A DNA stretch of 64,000 bases, from NCBI GenBank assembly GCA_029204225.1, contig CM055100.1, forward strand, positions 503,001 through 567,000. The letters run 5' to 3'. Below the pieces are notes generated by a model. It had not been told where the DNA came from and did not search any database. It saw only the letters and a list, made by a program, of their open reading frames with translations. Made by a program: the position numbers and the translations under genes. The DNA is from Diphasiastrum complanatum. Its lineage: Eukaryota > Streptophyta > Lycopodiopsida > Lycopodiales > Lycopodiaceae. How positions within the stretch are numbered: position 1 is the stretch's first letter; every line of letters begins with the position of its first letter. This document shows positions 44,899 to 59,190 of this stretch, in pieces.

Positions 44899-45462
44899 GA
44901 TCTTTCATTTTATCACCTCCACGAATTCCGACCATGGTCAGATTTTGAGAAAACAGCCTGATATACTGTCAAAATCCCTTATTTCTCACCCAAATCTTTG
45001 TCCTAGAATTTGTCGGCTTCACTGAGGCTAGATCTTATCAAGATCATTCTTCCAGCAAGTCCGCAAATTCTATCTCAGAGATTTTGCCTATTTACTTTCA
45101 AAAATCACATTTTTTTCATATTCCCTATCTGCCAGTCAAAACTCTCTGTTAGAATTTGCCATCAAGCCTCAGAATTCGTTCTCAAAGAGTACGATTTCCC
45201 TGTCCTACCCGCGAATTCTGAAACTACAATTTTTTCCCAAAAAATCTAAAAAAAATCACTATTCTGACACTAAAAACTCTCTGTCAGAATAAGCGAGTAT
45301 TATAGTTAGATTTATCTACCTCTCCACAATTTCTCAGCTTGTTTGTGAATTCTATCACGACCAGAAAGACTAGTTTTTGTCCTACACTATCCATTTTGCA
45401 AGCAAACTGCCCTTTTGCAAAGTACAGTACTAACTTGCTCATCTGTATTCTGCATCATGTCT
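44899..45462 (+). repeat. Gypsy C leader, copy 1
   Basis: 564 bp from GATCTTTCATTTTATCACC to GCATCATGTCT, directly repeated at 45693-46256. It ends at an ATG equivalent to the gag start. The 230 bp that follow encode a scrambled start (for example STARVFSPGPTQAAEQL). Confidence 0.85.
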
Positions 45463-45692
45463 TCACGACGTGTTGTGTGTTTGCGTGTTTGCCTATCTTC
45501 TATCTTCCAACCACAGCACGAGTCTTCTCTCCAGGTCCTACACAAGCTGCGGAGCAACTTATCAAGCCAGTGGGAAGCAACAAAAGAGTCAACTTGGGCA
45601 TTTTCTTCAAAAGAAGTGACCCAAGTGACCTTTTTCCAAACCAAAAAGGTATATTAGAATTCGCCAACCTGTCTGCAGCCCTACTAGACCTT

Positions 45693-46256
45693 GATCTTTC
45701 ATTTTATCACCTCCACGAATTCTGACCACGATCAGATTCTGAGAAAACAGTCTGATATACTGTCAAAATCCCTTATTTCCCACCCAAATCTTTGTCCTAC
45801 AATTCGTCGGCTTCACTGAGGCTAGATCTCATCAAAATCAGTCCTCCAGCAGTTCCGTGAATTCTATCTCAAAGATTTTGCCTATTTACTATCCAAAAGT
45901 CACATTTTTTCATATTCCCAATCTGCCAATCAAAACTCTCTGTTAGAATTTGCCATCCAACCTAAGAAATCGTTCTCAAAAAGTACAATTTCTCTATCCT
46001 ACCCACCAATTTTGAAAGTACAATTTTTTTTCAGAAAATAAAAAAAAATCACTATTCCAACCTTCAGAACTCCATATCAGAATTCGCGAGTATTACAGTT
46101 CGATTATTCTGCCTTTCCACGATTTCTCAGCCTGTCCGCGAATTCTATCACGACCAGGAAAACCAGTTTTTTGTCCTATACTATCAATTCTGCAAGCAAA
46201 CTACCTTTTTGCCAAGTACAGTATTGACCTGCTCATCTGTATTCTGCATCATGTCT
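45693..46256 (+). repeat. Gypsy C leader, copy 2
   Basis: Same 564-bp length as copy 1 with scattered substitutions. It leads directly into the gag frame at ATG 46251. The duplication includes leader and gag start rather than an LTR pair. Confidence 0.85.
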
Positions 46257-47578
46257 CATGGCTGTGCTGAATCTTCTAATCCGGCTCCTCTCGACTAGAA
46301 TGAAGAATTCCACGTATCGATACACCAAAGTACGATGGAGAATCTGACCTAGTCCGATTTCTCCAAGACTTTGATAATGCATGCCGTTTTTATGGAGATA
46401 CCTCTAAAATTGAAAAGCTACGTCTATTTCCTATGGTACTCTATGGAACCACCAAGGAATGGCACTTGAATATCGAAGCTCCTGATCTTGCTTCTTGGAC
46501 CACCCTCCAGGGTGCTCTCATCAAGCATTTCAAACCATCCAAACTGACTCAGAGCCCGTTCATTCAAATTACCCACATCAAGATGTGTCGCGAAGAGTAT
46601 GTCCGAAACTACATTGAGTGTTTTAAACATCTCAAGGTAGAATGTGTTGATGAAAATATCACCGAACGAATGGCCATAAAACTATTCTTAGTTGGATTGC
46701 CTAAACACATCCGTCGTGAACTCAAACCAGTTGACCTTTATGATCAACTTAAAGATGTGATGGCCGATGCTATTCGTGAAGAAGACGAAGGTTCTGACGA
46801 TGACTTTGACCATCGTGAAAAGAAATCTAAGAATCCGGACCATCCTAATCACCCGAAGTCTGATAATATTGCTCAGTATTTTGAACTTTCACATCAAATG
46901 AAAACCTGGCAAAAAGCTCAACAATCTCATATGGATAAACTCACTGCCGATTTTCAAACCGCCATGAAAAAGATTGCTGAGAAATCATTTCCAACAAGGG
47001 AAAATGTCTTGTGTCCAATCTGCTCACAGCATCACACTGCTAATGAATGCCCTCAACTGTGAAATCATTTTCCAGCATCCACCAGACCCACCATCTATGG
47101 AGCATACTGCCCTTACCCACCACAACAACCTGTGCCACGACCAGGGGTCTACCAACCACAACCACCTGCACCAAATCAATACCCATTCCCACGTCAACAG
47201 TTTTTTGTTAACCAACCTGCCCCACAAAATGCTATCCATTATCTTGATCCGAGTATCGTTGATCCGGCCACCTACTATGTGGAAGGCAATACTCAAATGC
47301 AGTACTCTACTGAAACGGTTGTTTACTACACCTATGATTCTAATGCTCAATTAGTGGATCCCAATGCCCAAGCTTACAATCCAAGCCAAGCTGTCTTTGC
47401 TGCACATCAACTACCCACAATACGAGGATGTTTTATCTGTGCAGGTAAACATCCTAGTATTCGCTGCCCAGATAAACTCCGCTTTTCTCCAACTTGTGAA
47501 AACTGTGGTATTGAACATCACGTAAAGAACTGCCCATCCCATCTAAGCCAGCCACTCCTGTCTATTCAGTGCAAGTAG
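46251..47578 (+). pseudogene. gag of Gypsy element C
   Basis: After a frameshifted start (RIPRIDTPKYDGESDLVRFL near 46310), 46433-47062 carries the retrotransposon-gag fold (WTTLQGALIKHF, then RNYIECFKHLKVEC). A stop TGA at 47060-47062 interrupts the same frame, which continues through a Pro/Gln/Tyr-rich linker to 47578. Three knuckles are present: CPICSQHHTANEC, CFICAGKHPSIRC and CENCGIEHHVKNC, all with CX2CX3HX4C spacing, one residue shorter than the usual retroviral type. Confidence 0.85.
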
Positions 47579-48006
47579 AAACCTTACCAATCGAAACACA
47601 TCCTGCTTGGGTCTTGACTCGGGCACAAACCCAACACCAAGCCCCTACACTTGCACCCAGCAAAACTCAATCGTAGGCTGTTCCTCCAAGTGACGATTCA
47701 ACCCCGATAGTTTACCCTCACCCATCTGAAGAAATTCGGCTGCATCATTAGTATCGCCAGCAAATCTGCAATGCTGACCAATAATCTTCCTCTTCCCATA
47801 AAGTACCTCACAAGCCCTTTGAAAGCGAAACCCCTTGAAGGTACCGAAGTTTGGGGAGATTTACTATAAGCCAATGTCACTCTTCCCTTCCTTGTACTCT
47901 AGAAGCCTGTTGGCCAGTGGAAATAACAGATCCAATCCAATACCACCACCACTATTGACGAGTTGCCTGAAATGCCCTTACATCTAACCAATCCACTCAG
48001 CGAATG

Positions 48007-48712
48007 AGGCAACATCAAAATCCCAGCTACTCATCATCAATCCCGTGAAGTTTTAGCAATACTCGATGGAGGTTTCGAGGCTAATATCATTTCCACATCC
48101 CTCATGATGGAATGGAATCTGAGAGACAAGCTAGCCAAACCTACTTGTCAGCTTCGGATGGCTGATCAAAGTGTGGTCCGACCTACTGGTTTCCTTCTGC
48201 ACGTGCTGATCAAACTAGGAGGCTTCAAGTTTTCCGTTGATCTCGTAGTACTTAATATTCCCAATAATGCCTATTCTTATGAATTACTACTTGGTCGTCT
48301 ATGGCTCACCAATGCACGAGTCATTCATGACTGGAGCAAAGGCCGAGTCACTTTTGAAAATCGTGACAGTTCTGTCACCATTGATTCAACGGGTAAACTC
48401 AAATCTGCACGCATCCATGACGAAGGATCCTCAACCACCAACTCAGTATTTGAGCCATACCAGTCCAGCCACGAAAAAGGTCATTATGTTAAATCTATTG
48501 ATATCATAAACTGGAGTCACAGTCTAGCTTCCATTGATTGTGTGAATGCCGATTACTGTGCTCAGCATCAGGATAATTGTACCTCTCCACTCCCAATTGA
48601 TCACGACCAATTGCCTGATCTGGATACACCTAGCTGCGATGGAAATGGTAGGCCCAATGGTCACAGACTGTCCTTGATTGGAAGCAGATGCAAGGGAAGC
48701 ATCAGAGGCTAG
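48007..48712 (+). pseudogene. Retropepsin of Gypsy element C (truncated)
   Basis: The frame contains LAILDGGFEANII (catalytic Asp near 48062, Asp-Gly-Gly form), RMADQSVVRPTGFL and YELLLGRLWLTNARVIHDWS, the retropepsin C-terminal motif. It then runs into unrelated sequence near 48640, so RT, RNase H and integrase are missing. Region 47579-48006 between gag and this frame is frameshifted linker with stops. Confidence 0.8.
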
Positions 48713-49544
48713 GGGAATGGGAGTGCGAACAGTAGCAGGGGGAGGAAGCGCAGCTGATGAGGTATGCCTAGTGCAACGTTGTGACGTGGAAGGCGAGTCC
48801 AAAATTACGATCTCGCTGCATGGACGACGACGACTATGAGAACTTGAGGCCTGGTGAGACAACTCGGTCGGTGCTTCTTCGTAGACCAAAAGCATAGAAT
48901 CTAGGTGGAAGTCATCGATTCTGTTTTCTAACTAAGAAGTGGCTAAAAGGGACAATAAAGGGCCAGCAGCAAACTGCTGCTTAGTATTGGCCTTAATAGC
49001 TCGTTTGAGCTCACCAAAAACAGTCTTGAACCGTTAGTTTGCTAGAAAATGAAACATAAGCCTGTGATTCATAGTAAGTAGCCTTGCAATCCTGTCAAAC
49101 ATCACCAACACTCAACAACCAACAAATTAGAGTATTTTTACTTCTGTTCTAGCTTGTTCCCACTGTTTTAAAACCAAACCGTCTTCCAAACAGACAATAG
49201 ACAACATTTAAAATACAATAACCATTTATAAGAAGAATAAGAGACTATAGGAAAAAATCCAGCCAACCATCAAAGTAACTTGTTGCTTTCACAAAGATGC
49301 TAACCACAGTAATCGACAACAACATAATTGACACGAAATTCCTTCAAAGAAACCAATTCGAAAAGCATAAAAACAAACCGATTGTGAACCTGGTAGTGCA
49401 CTTACTAGACAATCGATTGCAATTCCAAAATCATTTCCAACGGGAGGAAAATTCCAGAATTCCACCATTTTGTTGCTTACTTCGTCGGATTTTCGAGAAA
49501 ACATCGAGATTTCCACTCGACACTTTCGATGATAAATCCTGCTT
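48713..49544 (-). other. Possible 5' part of another minus-strand retroelement
   Basis: Lies downstream (minus sense) of a primer-site-like sequence. A Ser/Pro/Thr-rich open frame at 48524-48895 (minus) is hydrophilic and unassigned. No RT or gag motif is visible. Confidence 0.3.
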
Positions 49545-49562
49545 AGACTGGCACTGATACCA
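49545..49562 (-). other. Primer-binding-site-like sequence
   Basis: Minus-strand TTGGTATCAGTGCCAGTC resembles the initiator-Met-tRNA site TGGTATCAGAGC with one mismatch in the core. The corresponding LTR would lie at 49563 to about 50290 but no second copy is available. Confidence 0.4.
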
Positions 49563-50317
49563 ATATAAAGTCCACAACACAAAATTATAGCCTAAGCATA
49601 CCATACAAAACAACAACACATGGGAACTGGTGGAGATTAAACCAACGCAACCAAACCTAGATCGTACGGATCTAGCCCCCAGGCTATGGATCAATCAGAG
49701 TCATGGAAAGAGGAGTCACACCAGCAGCATGTAGCTACTAATCACAAAATCAAGCATACACTATTGAGAGCCCAGCAGGTATACTTATACCATCCTCCAT
49801 GGCCCATGTATCACTAGTAGTGCATTGTGACACCTCACTAGACACCTCTGCAGCCTATCTGGGCCATGTCTAATGACTCACTGATAGATCCATACCAACT
49901 CCACCACCATGTGTTTAGGCCTACAACCATTAATTATGACCATGTACACATAAGGGCCCCAATTCCCTTATAGTCACAATTAACTTACGGGTTGTTGGTC
50001 TACCGATCCCTAGCGTGGACACGCTACCCGAGACCAGTCATGGGCATGACACCTTCGGTTCCTTCAGAAACCTCAGGACACATATTTTCACATAATCTTC
50101 TGCCCCTGCCCCTGCCCTTGCCCCTACCCCTCCCCCCCCCCCCCCTTCTGTATACTCAAAAAATACATTACGGACTGGGTAGCGGCGGGTGTGAGCGGCC
50201 CACTATCGGCTGTAGCATGTACCCTTCATGCACCGAGCTGCCCTGTGACGAGGTGCATTGAAGGCTGAATGCTACTAGGTAGTAGGCCTGCTCAAGCTTG
50301 CTAACGGACATAGTTGA
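49563..50317. other. Unassigned, possible solo or 5' LTR
   Basis: Non-coding. It holds a C-rich minisatellite at 50100-50152 (units of CTGCCC/CTGCCCCT ending in a run of about 14 C). No termini could be fixed. Confidence 0.3.
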
Positions 50318-50349
50318 AGTTTTGGCCTTTCAATTGAAAGGCCAAAACT
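50318..50349. repeat. 32-bp perfect palindrome
   Basis: AGTTTTGGCCTTTCAA at 50318-50333 is followed immediately by its exact reverse complement at 50334-50349. Confidence 0.95.
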
Positions 50350-52245
<1,896 letters not shown>

Positions 52246-52487
52246 TTATTTACGAACAATAAAGGTACATCATTCTGAAGGCCCTCATTGTAATAGACTG
52301 CGACCTACACGCCAACATACTTTATAGAGCTCATGCAAGTTTCTAAGTGATTTCATGCCATCCTCAACATCATGTCAGAAGTCAAGGATGCGCTTGTATC
52401 ATGATTTAGTAACAGTGTATGTGCACATGCTTTCTAAGAAAGTGCTTAAAACTACAAATCAGCAAAAATGCTTACTGAGATCAGTGC
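52246..52487 (-). repeat. Inverted copy of WD40-gene flank
   Basis: Reverse complement of 39863-40107. It keeps the end of exon 4 and the splice donor (CTTACTGAGATC on plus), so it was copied from genomic DNA rather than mRNA. Confidence 0.85.
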
Positions 52488-52569
52488 TTTAAAATTTTGA
52501 CATTCTAGCTGCAAAAGGTTCTCAAGGACTGCTTACTGTTTTTTTTCTGCTTACCAAAAGCAAGATGTT

Positions 52570-54900
52570 ACGTAGTATGTCACTTTGAGTTTATCTCTTA
52601 AGTTAATGCTTCTCCAATGCTCCGATGCAATTTATGGTCTATGTAAAATAGAAATACAATCTATAATGTCTCTTATCTTTGACGCAACTCTCATCTCTTC
52701 CTTCTCACAAAATAGAACACGGAATTTTGACACTCAAAGACCAAAAACGACGTGATGAACCATCAGGTTGCCGAATTTCTTTCTTTTTTTGCTAAAAAAA
52801 ATTCGCATGGATTTTCCATATGTGGATAGCACGTCGAAAACTTTTCAAGCGCTATCCACGGGTTCCACTATCTGGATTTTCCGAGGATAGCGCATGGATT
52901 ATCCACACGTGGATAGTTATCCGCGCAAAATCCAATACTTTTTTATTTAGGAAATTAGTATGGTGTATAATCCATGCATGGATTATCCACGCAGAGCCAA
53001 CATCCATGTGCCGGTTTTCAAGATCTGGCTGCGGGTCCCGGAAAACTAAGCATGAATATTCCACGCAGTTTGAATTTTCTGATTTTCGACCTCCGATATA
53101 CAGTTGTTGCCAGAAATGATATTTGCGTGGATAATCCACTCGTGGATGTTCCACACGCCCATATCCATGACTATATCCATGTCGATCCTGCGTGGATATT
53201 TGCATGTTGTGTTCTTGTGAGATTTCCAAGACTAATACCACAAGCTAGCCCATCTAAATAACTACAAAACGTCAGACACATATAAACAAGAATTTATATA
53301 AGCTTACTAGATGTCGACAAAGTTATAAGTAGAAGTTAGTTAAGACTTGCCACCACATTTAGCGGCACAACCGTTGCATCATATCTTAGAAATTCAACAA
53401 ATAATGATCGTGTTGGCAAACTTTGAAGTATAGCCATTATTGCAACAAGAATAGCCATAACAAGCAAGACTATATGATGTATCAAGCCAATCCCAAGATG
53501 TTCAATAACAGGCAAGATTGTGAAAACTAATCTACAATTTCCCACTATCAACACACAAATTGCCTTTTATGTCCTTGGTATTTTTATTCAAGACTACTAC
53601 TGCACAAGAAACACAAATATCCAGCATGCCCTCATATATTCATGTAAGCGCCCGAAATTCATCATGTTCTTGCAAATTTTTGTGAGTTCTAGAGTCTCAT
53701 TTGTTATTTATATCATTTATGTATGCTGCCTTCTACTATCAACGTCAAACACACTGAAATGAAAATGGCTCCAGCATGAAATATACTCACATGAGCTGCT
53801 AGATGAGTCAACGTAAAAGTTCTACAATTGGTACATAAAAATCAAAATTGTTGCAAATTGAGAATAGAACTTTGAGATTTGGATCAAGTTTTTAGACATG
53901 GGTTTTTGGTTCAAATCTCCAAGTGGATGCATACTAACATTTCACTAAACCACTAAGAGTATCAAATAAGGCCAAATCTCAATGGTGATGTTGGATACAA
54001 AATAGATCTTGCGCAAAATTAGTTTTACGATAAATAGTTCTACTCGTCTTATGCTTTGAACTCGGAAGTTCATCTTGGAACATTGCATGTGGTATTGTAT
54101 AAACAATAAAACGAGATGTGCTCAATACAAGTCGCAATTAAAAAAAATTGTCTATAAGGTATTGTATTGAATTTGTTTATAAGGTATTGTATTGAACTTC
54201 TTTATAAGGTATTGTATTGAACTTCTTTATAAGATATTGTACTGAATTTGTTTTTTTGTATGTCAGCTTGTCATGTGACTGTGGAATTGGTTGAGACACC
54301 TGACACGAGTGGTGCAGCCATGGATTTGTTCAAAATCATATGACTACAGATTTGTTAGAAACCGTGTGGAAGAAAATGTACCCGAAAAATGTATCCGAGG
54401 AGGACATGAATGAATGTGAAGGAGACCTTGAAGGACTGGATGTGGATGTGAGCCTACAAGACGAAGTTGGAAGCGATGAGGGAGATGATAGCGATACATA
54501 GAATCATCTCTTCTCTTTTTTATTACGAATTACATATTAGTATGGAATGTAAGGCCTTGAAAGAGGGAATGGGTGAAGGGAGAATTGATTTCCTCCTCGA
54601 TGCTCATGGATATGTACCTTTTTTATAGCTAATATAAATGTTTTGCTACTACAAAATTGAGATAAAAAATGTTGAGTGCATATTTTTTCATTCTATGCAA
54701 ATGCAATGTATAGTCTATTTATGAATCAAATGCAAATGCAATGAGTAGTCTATCTCTAAATCAAATGCAATGTATAGTCTATTTATGAATTGAATGCAAT
54801 GTAAATTGTTTTTTAGGCAGATGAGTTTACTATGATGGAATGCAATGCATAGTCTATGTAAAGTAATACAATCTATGATCTAATGCAGTGTAGAATAGAA
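52570..54900 (+). mobile_element. Repeat K, copy 2
   Basis: Collinear with K1 from 52690 on. It starts with TATGTCACTTTGAGTTTA, the text with which K3 also starts (54904), so K2 and K3 are head-to-tail. The palindrome-rich zone is at 52800-53200; TAAGGTATTGTATTGAA tandem units at 54150-54245; ATGCAATGTATAGTCTATTT units at 54700-54850. Confidence 0.6.
54266..54501 (+). pseudogene. Acidic C-terminal exon remnant in K2
   Basis: After TTTTTTTGTATGTCAG the text ACHVTVELVETPDTSGAA appears (absent from K1), then DYRFVRNRVEENV and the Asp/Glu-rich tail with TAG at 54499. One extra A in a poly-A stretch near 54385 breaks the frame. Homologue of 27125-27317. Confidence 0.4.
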
Positions 54901-55590
54901 ATGTATGTCACTTTGAATGTACCTCTTAAGTGAATGCTTTTCCAATACTCCTTTTTGTTGTTGAACATTTTTATCTTTCAATAACTTTAAAATTTTGCTC
55001 TTTCGATTTTTTGCAATGCAATTTCTTCTTTTATCTCCAATCTATCTCTTCTCATATCCAATTCTACATCACAAAAACAAAAGATATTAGTACTAACACT
55101 AAAAATCACAACAAGCAAAAAGATTTTATTCATTTTCACTCACATTTCACTCTCATCTCATCCTCACTCTTCACCTTTCTCTCTTTTGTCAACTCTCTTC
55201 TCTTCCCTCTCACACAATAGAACGTGGATTTTTGAAACTCAAAGACCAAAAACGACGTGAGGAACCATCAGGTTCCCGCGCCAAATTTCTTTTTTTTTGG
55301 TTAAAAAAAATTTGCATGGATTATCCACATGTGGATAGCGCGTAAAAAACTTTCCACGCGCTATCCACAGGTTCTACTCTCTGGATTTTCTGTGGATAGC
55401 ACGTGGATTATCTTGCTCAAGAAAAACAAATATCCAACATGCCCTCAGATATTCATGTAAGCACCCGATAGCAATTGATCATGTTCTTGCAACTTTTTCA
55501 TGAGTTCTAGAGTCTCATTTGCTATTAAAATCCAGTTAATTCACATTTATATCATTTACGTGTGTTGCTCTTCTACTATCAACAGGTGGT
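54901..55590 (+). mobile_element. Repeat K, copy 3 (internally deleted)
   Basis: Matches K1 25360-25800, then jumps near 55413 (after ATAGCACGTGGATTAT) to K1 26470-26630. It ends where the inverted block begins. Confidence 0.7.
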
Positions 55591-56765
55591 TTGTGTCTGA
55601 CAGGTGGTTTGTGCGTGTGCCACATAATGCTGCCCCATCCCCATGAGCATCACAAGCCCGCACAGAAGAGTTTCCGCGGTCCTCATGTTCACCGACACTG
55701 AAGCACAGAAATGATTGCTCGTTACTGGCCCGTAAATTAGGCACTAGTGGATGATGCAGATCCAAACAAGAGTAGAAACTTGAAAATGGTACTGTGTGGA
55801 GAGGCCATATTGATACGACCAGCTTTATAGCCATTGTGAAACATGGATTTGAGCAGCTCACGTGATGAATGAGTCAGGATTGTCGCTAAAGCTGTAGACC
55901 GATTAATCATCAAACGCGTCGCGCTGCCTTCAATCGAGACTACCAAGAATTTAGATGTGCTACGTCGCAACTCAGGACTCGGTCCATCAAAATCCTCAAA
56001 CTTCTGTGAACCCGACATGACTTTATGAAAAGAGGCGTGTTGAACTAGATTTTGATGGAGTCTGAAGTCCTGGAATCCGAGCAGTGCTCATTTTAGATTT
56101 CTTAGAATAATAAGCTAAATTCAGTTAATTTGAGAGTATTCTTCCTCTTCATAAAATTTTTTACGTGATCGCCTCTTGAAAGCTGAATATAAATTATTGT
56201 ATAATTGAAAATTCTAATATAGAAAAATATGAAACATTTGAATCAAATATGTGAAAGAAACATGCAACTCATGTCATAGATTTGACTATATCAAACAAAC
56301 CTTTGGACGTTTCAAACCCTAAACAAACTGATCTACATTTGTACAGTTCTTGAACAAGGAGAAACTCTTCTTACTTAGAAATTAGGGTTAGGGTATTAAG
56401 AAGTTATAGATGAGTCATTGCATTTCAGCCTTAGATTGTTCTTCTGAATGCATAACTCTTATATTCGACGCTTGTTCAAGGAATATATGGAATGCTGGGA
56501 GCATGGCTTGAAACAATGGGCCGCTTTCCAACATAAGATAATCAGAACATTTCTTTTCAAAGTAAAAAATCCCATGCAATCTTTACCTAAATGAAGGTTT
56601 GGATCGAACCAACTTGGACAAGGGTTCTCAACCTTGGCTAGATTTGGAGGATAAATCATGCCTGTCAAATTTTGCTCTGCCACTATTGGTGTAGCACAAT
56701 GGCAGGGTTCCTTCGAACTGGGAGTTGGGGAGATAAAGTCCTACACCAAAATAGCTTCCTAAATG
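55591..56765 (-). repeat. Inverted partner of 27731-28650
   Basis: Minus strand carries the same open-frame pieces (56459-56822 and 55591-55861). It includes about 450 bp (55810-56270) missing from the left copy, with an unassigned frame at 55737-56018 (SKFLVVSIEGSATRLM). It stops short of the Cys-rich domain. Confidence 0.75.
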
Positions 56766-58227
56766 GAACTTAGTATTCACAATAGACAAACCCACTTGTG
56801 CACCAAAAGCCACAAACTCCACAAAGCTCCAATCTAATTACCCAAACACTAAGTAAATCAAAACACGAAGCATGCAAATTAAGTAGACCAAAGTACATAA
56901 TAGAAGAGCAAAGATAGCTCTCACCCTTCACCAATTGTTTACGCCAATACGACAATCAACAACCAGCACCCTCGTTAAAGTAGTCGTATTTAAACATGAA
57001 TCCCTAACTAACCATAATCGACGAACTACAAAACAACGCACCCTACAACTTTTGAAAATGGCCTGACCTCATATTACAATGAAACAAATATTTTCACGAT
57101 TTAAGGATACACAGAGGCCTACATAAATCATTCTGTCCTAACACATATCTCGAGACAAAATAAAGCCACTTCCACTGAGCTTATTATCTGCCTCTGCTCA
57201 ACTATTTCTTGCGGTGTACTATCTTATTGTCTTGATTGTTGTCATCTGCATTTGGATTTGGTATTGGAAAGAGGAAATATTCGAAGTATGAACTATTGCC
57301 AAAGTACAGATAGAATGTGCCAACCCTTGCTCATTCCAATATCTTTTAATGATTAATTAAGTATGGTTTTGGAATTTTGAAAATTATGATTGATGAATCA
57401 TAGGATTCTAAATATTTATGATTGATGGATCACAAATAAATAATTAGTTGTTATCACTAGATTATAAGGAAATGTGATCATTCTTATAAATGGCGAATAA
57501 TTTGTGATCTATTGAAGGAGTCAAGAATTTAGCTCAGCTGGTTTGAAATCTAAATTTATTTACTCCTGGACCAGTCTTTAATTGAGAACGTACGTGTCTC
57601 ACAGGCATTTTCATAGGGTAATTTATTTTACTTATGAGAAATATGCTTACCTTAGTCAGTGAAACTCTAGTACAGGTTGTAGTCTACAGATGCTTGTGTA
57701 CAATAATTAGCCTAGATCTCTAGTTAATTGGGAGACAAAAAAGTCTATCGAGATTGAATGGCTGGTATTTTCTAGCATGAGATGCTAGGAAAAGATCACT
57801 TAACTCAAGAGAGTATCTGGAGTATTCAAAATTGAGTTAAAATCGTTTTTATCTTCATGGATCTCCAAGAGATTTTGGTAGAGTGAATTGTTATATCTTA
57901 GTTTTTGAATTCTAAGAGTATTTGTACCATGAAGCATTTATGACAAGTCTTTCAAAAATTATGGATGGTCTTCGACTATAATTGTTTGCTTCTTTAAATT
58001 TTGAACATAGATCTCTAATGTAAAGTGATAATTTACTTAGCGGTTTATGTAGATTAAGTTTACATGAAAGTGATGTTACTTGTTGGAGAAGAGTTAAACC
58101 CAATTGAAAAATTGACCACTTAACGTACTTTTGAATATAATATAGTACTTCAGAACAGAGATATACATTTGAAAAATTGTTATTTGATATTTGAAGTCAA
58201 ACTAAGGGTAATGATAATGATTTCTCT
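56766..58227. other. AT-rich unassigned DNA
   Basis: No gene, RNA or repeat is recognised. Confidence 0.4.
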
Positions 58228-59190
58228 GGATAAATGTGAAAGTTAAAGGATTTGCTCTTTAGCTTATGAACTTAATCTTCGGGATATGTCGACTACTCAT
58301 CTAGTGTTTTATGTACGCCGGTTAAAACTTAACCTAATGGTATATTATATTTCCATAATTGTATATGTGCTCCACATAATAGTCACACACAAAATAATCC
58401 TATCTATGAACATCATGATGTGCAATTTCCCACTCATCTTGGTAGCAGACTTATCACCTTTTGTCATCCACTTACTATTGTCCACAACTACATCATGATG
58501 TTTTTAAAGATTTTACCAAGTATATATTCATGGAATAGGTTATGAATCAACGTCAAGCTCGTTGGTGTAAATATTTGGAATTCTTTTCCCACGTTGACAT
58601 TGACTATCTTTCTGGTGTTGAGAATGTTGTGGCAGATATCCTTAGTCATTTGCAACAAATCATGGATATTATCTCGACTCAAACTAATTTTACTTCCTCT
58701 TTTGAACAAATATATATTCGTGATAGCACATCTCCTTTGTGCAAGATGTAAGAGCTTTATACTTCGTCGTACTAGACGACAATGAGATAGTAGCTTGTTT
58801 CGTTGACATCCAAGAGATAGCATGTGCACTTATAGATTTTCTATCCATTTGATCTCCAACAAAGTCCGAATCTAAAAATCCAAACAAGTTAGATGATGAT
58901 CCTCCATAAACAATGCCAAAATCTCTTGTTCCCAAGATGTATCTCAATACCCTCTTTCCTAGATTTAAATGCTCCACACTAGGATTTTGCATAAATTGGC
59001 TTAATCTACCAACACAAGAGCTAAGATCGGGTCTTGTGATGGTTAGATATATGAGTGAACCACATAGCTTCCTATAGAGAGTAATGTCCTCGAAGGATCT
59101 TTCATTACCTCTTATAGTTAGCTTTACACTTGACTCCATTGGTGTATCACAAGATTTAGCATCTACCATATGAAATATTTTAGAATAGCA
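58228..59190. repeat. Chimeric repeat G, copy 3
   Basis: Same start text (GATAAATGTGAAAGTTAAAG) as copy 1. Plus strand: MNQRQARWCKYL and DYLSGVENVVADILSHL. Minus strand: Copia text VKLTIRGNERSFED, LGKRVLRYILGTRDF and SDSDFVGDQMDRKS (58690-59169), the longest open Copia remnant of the three copies. Confidence 0.8.
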
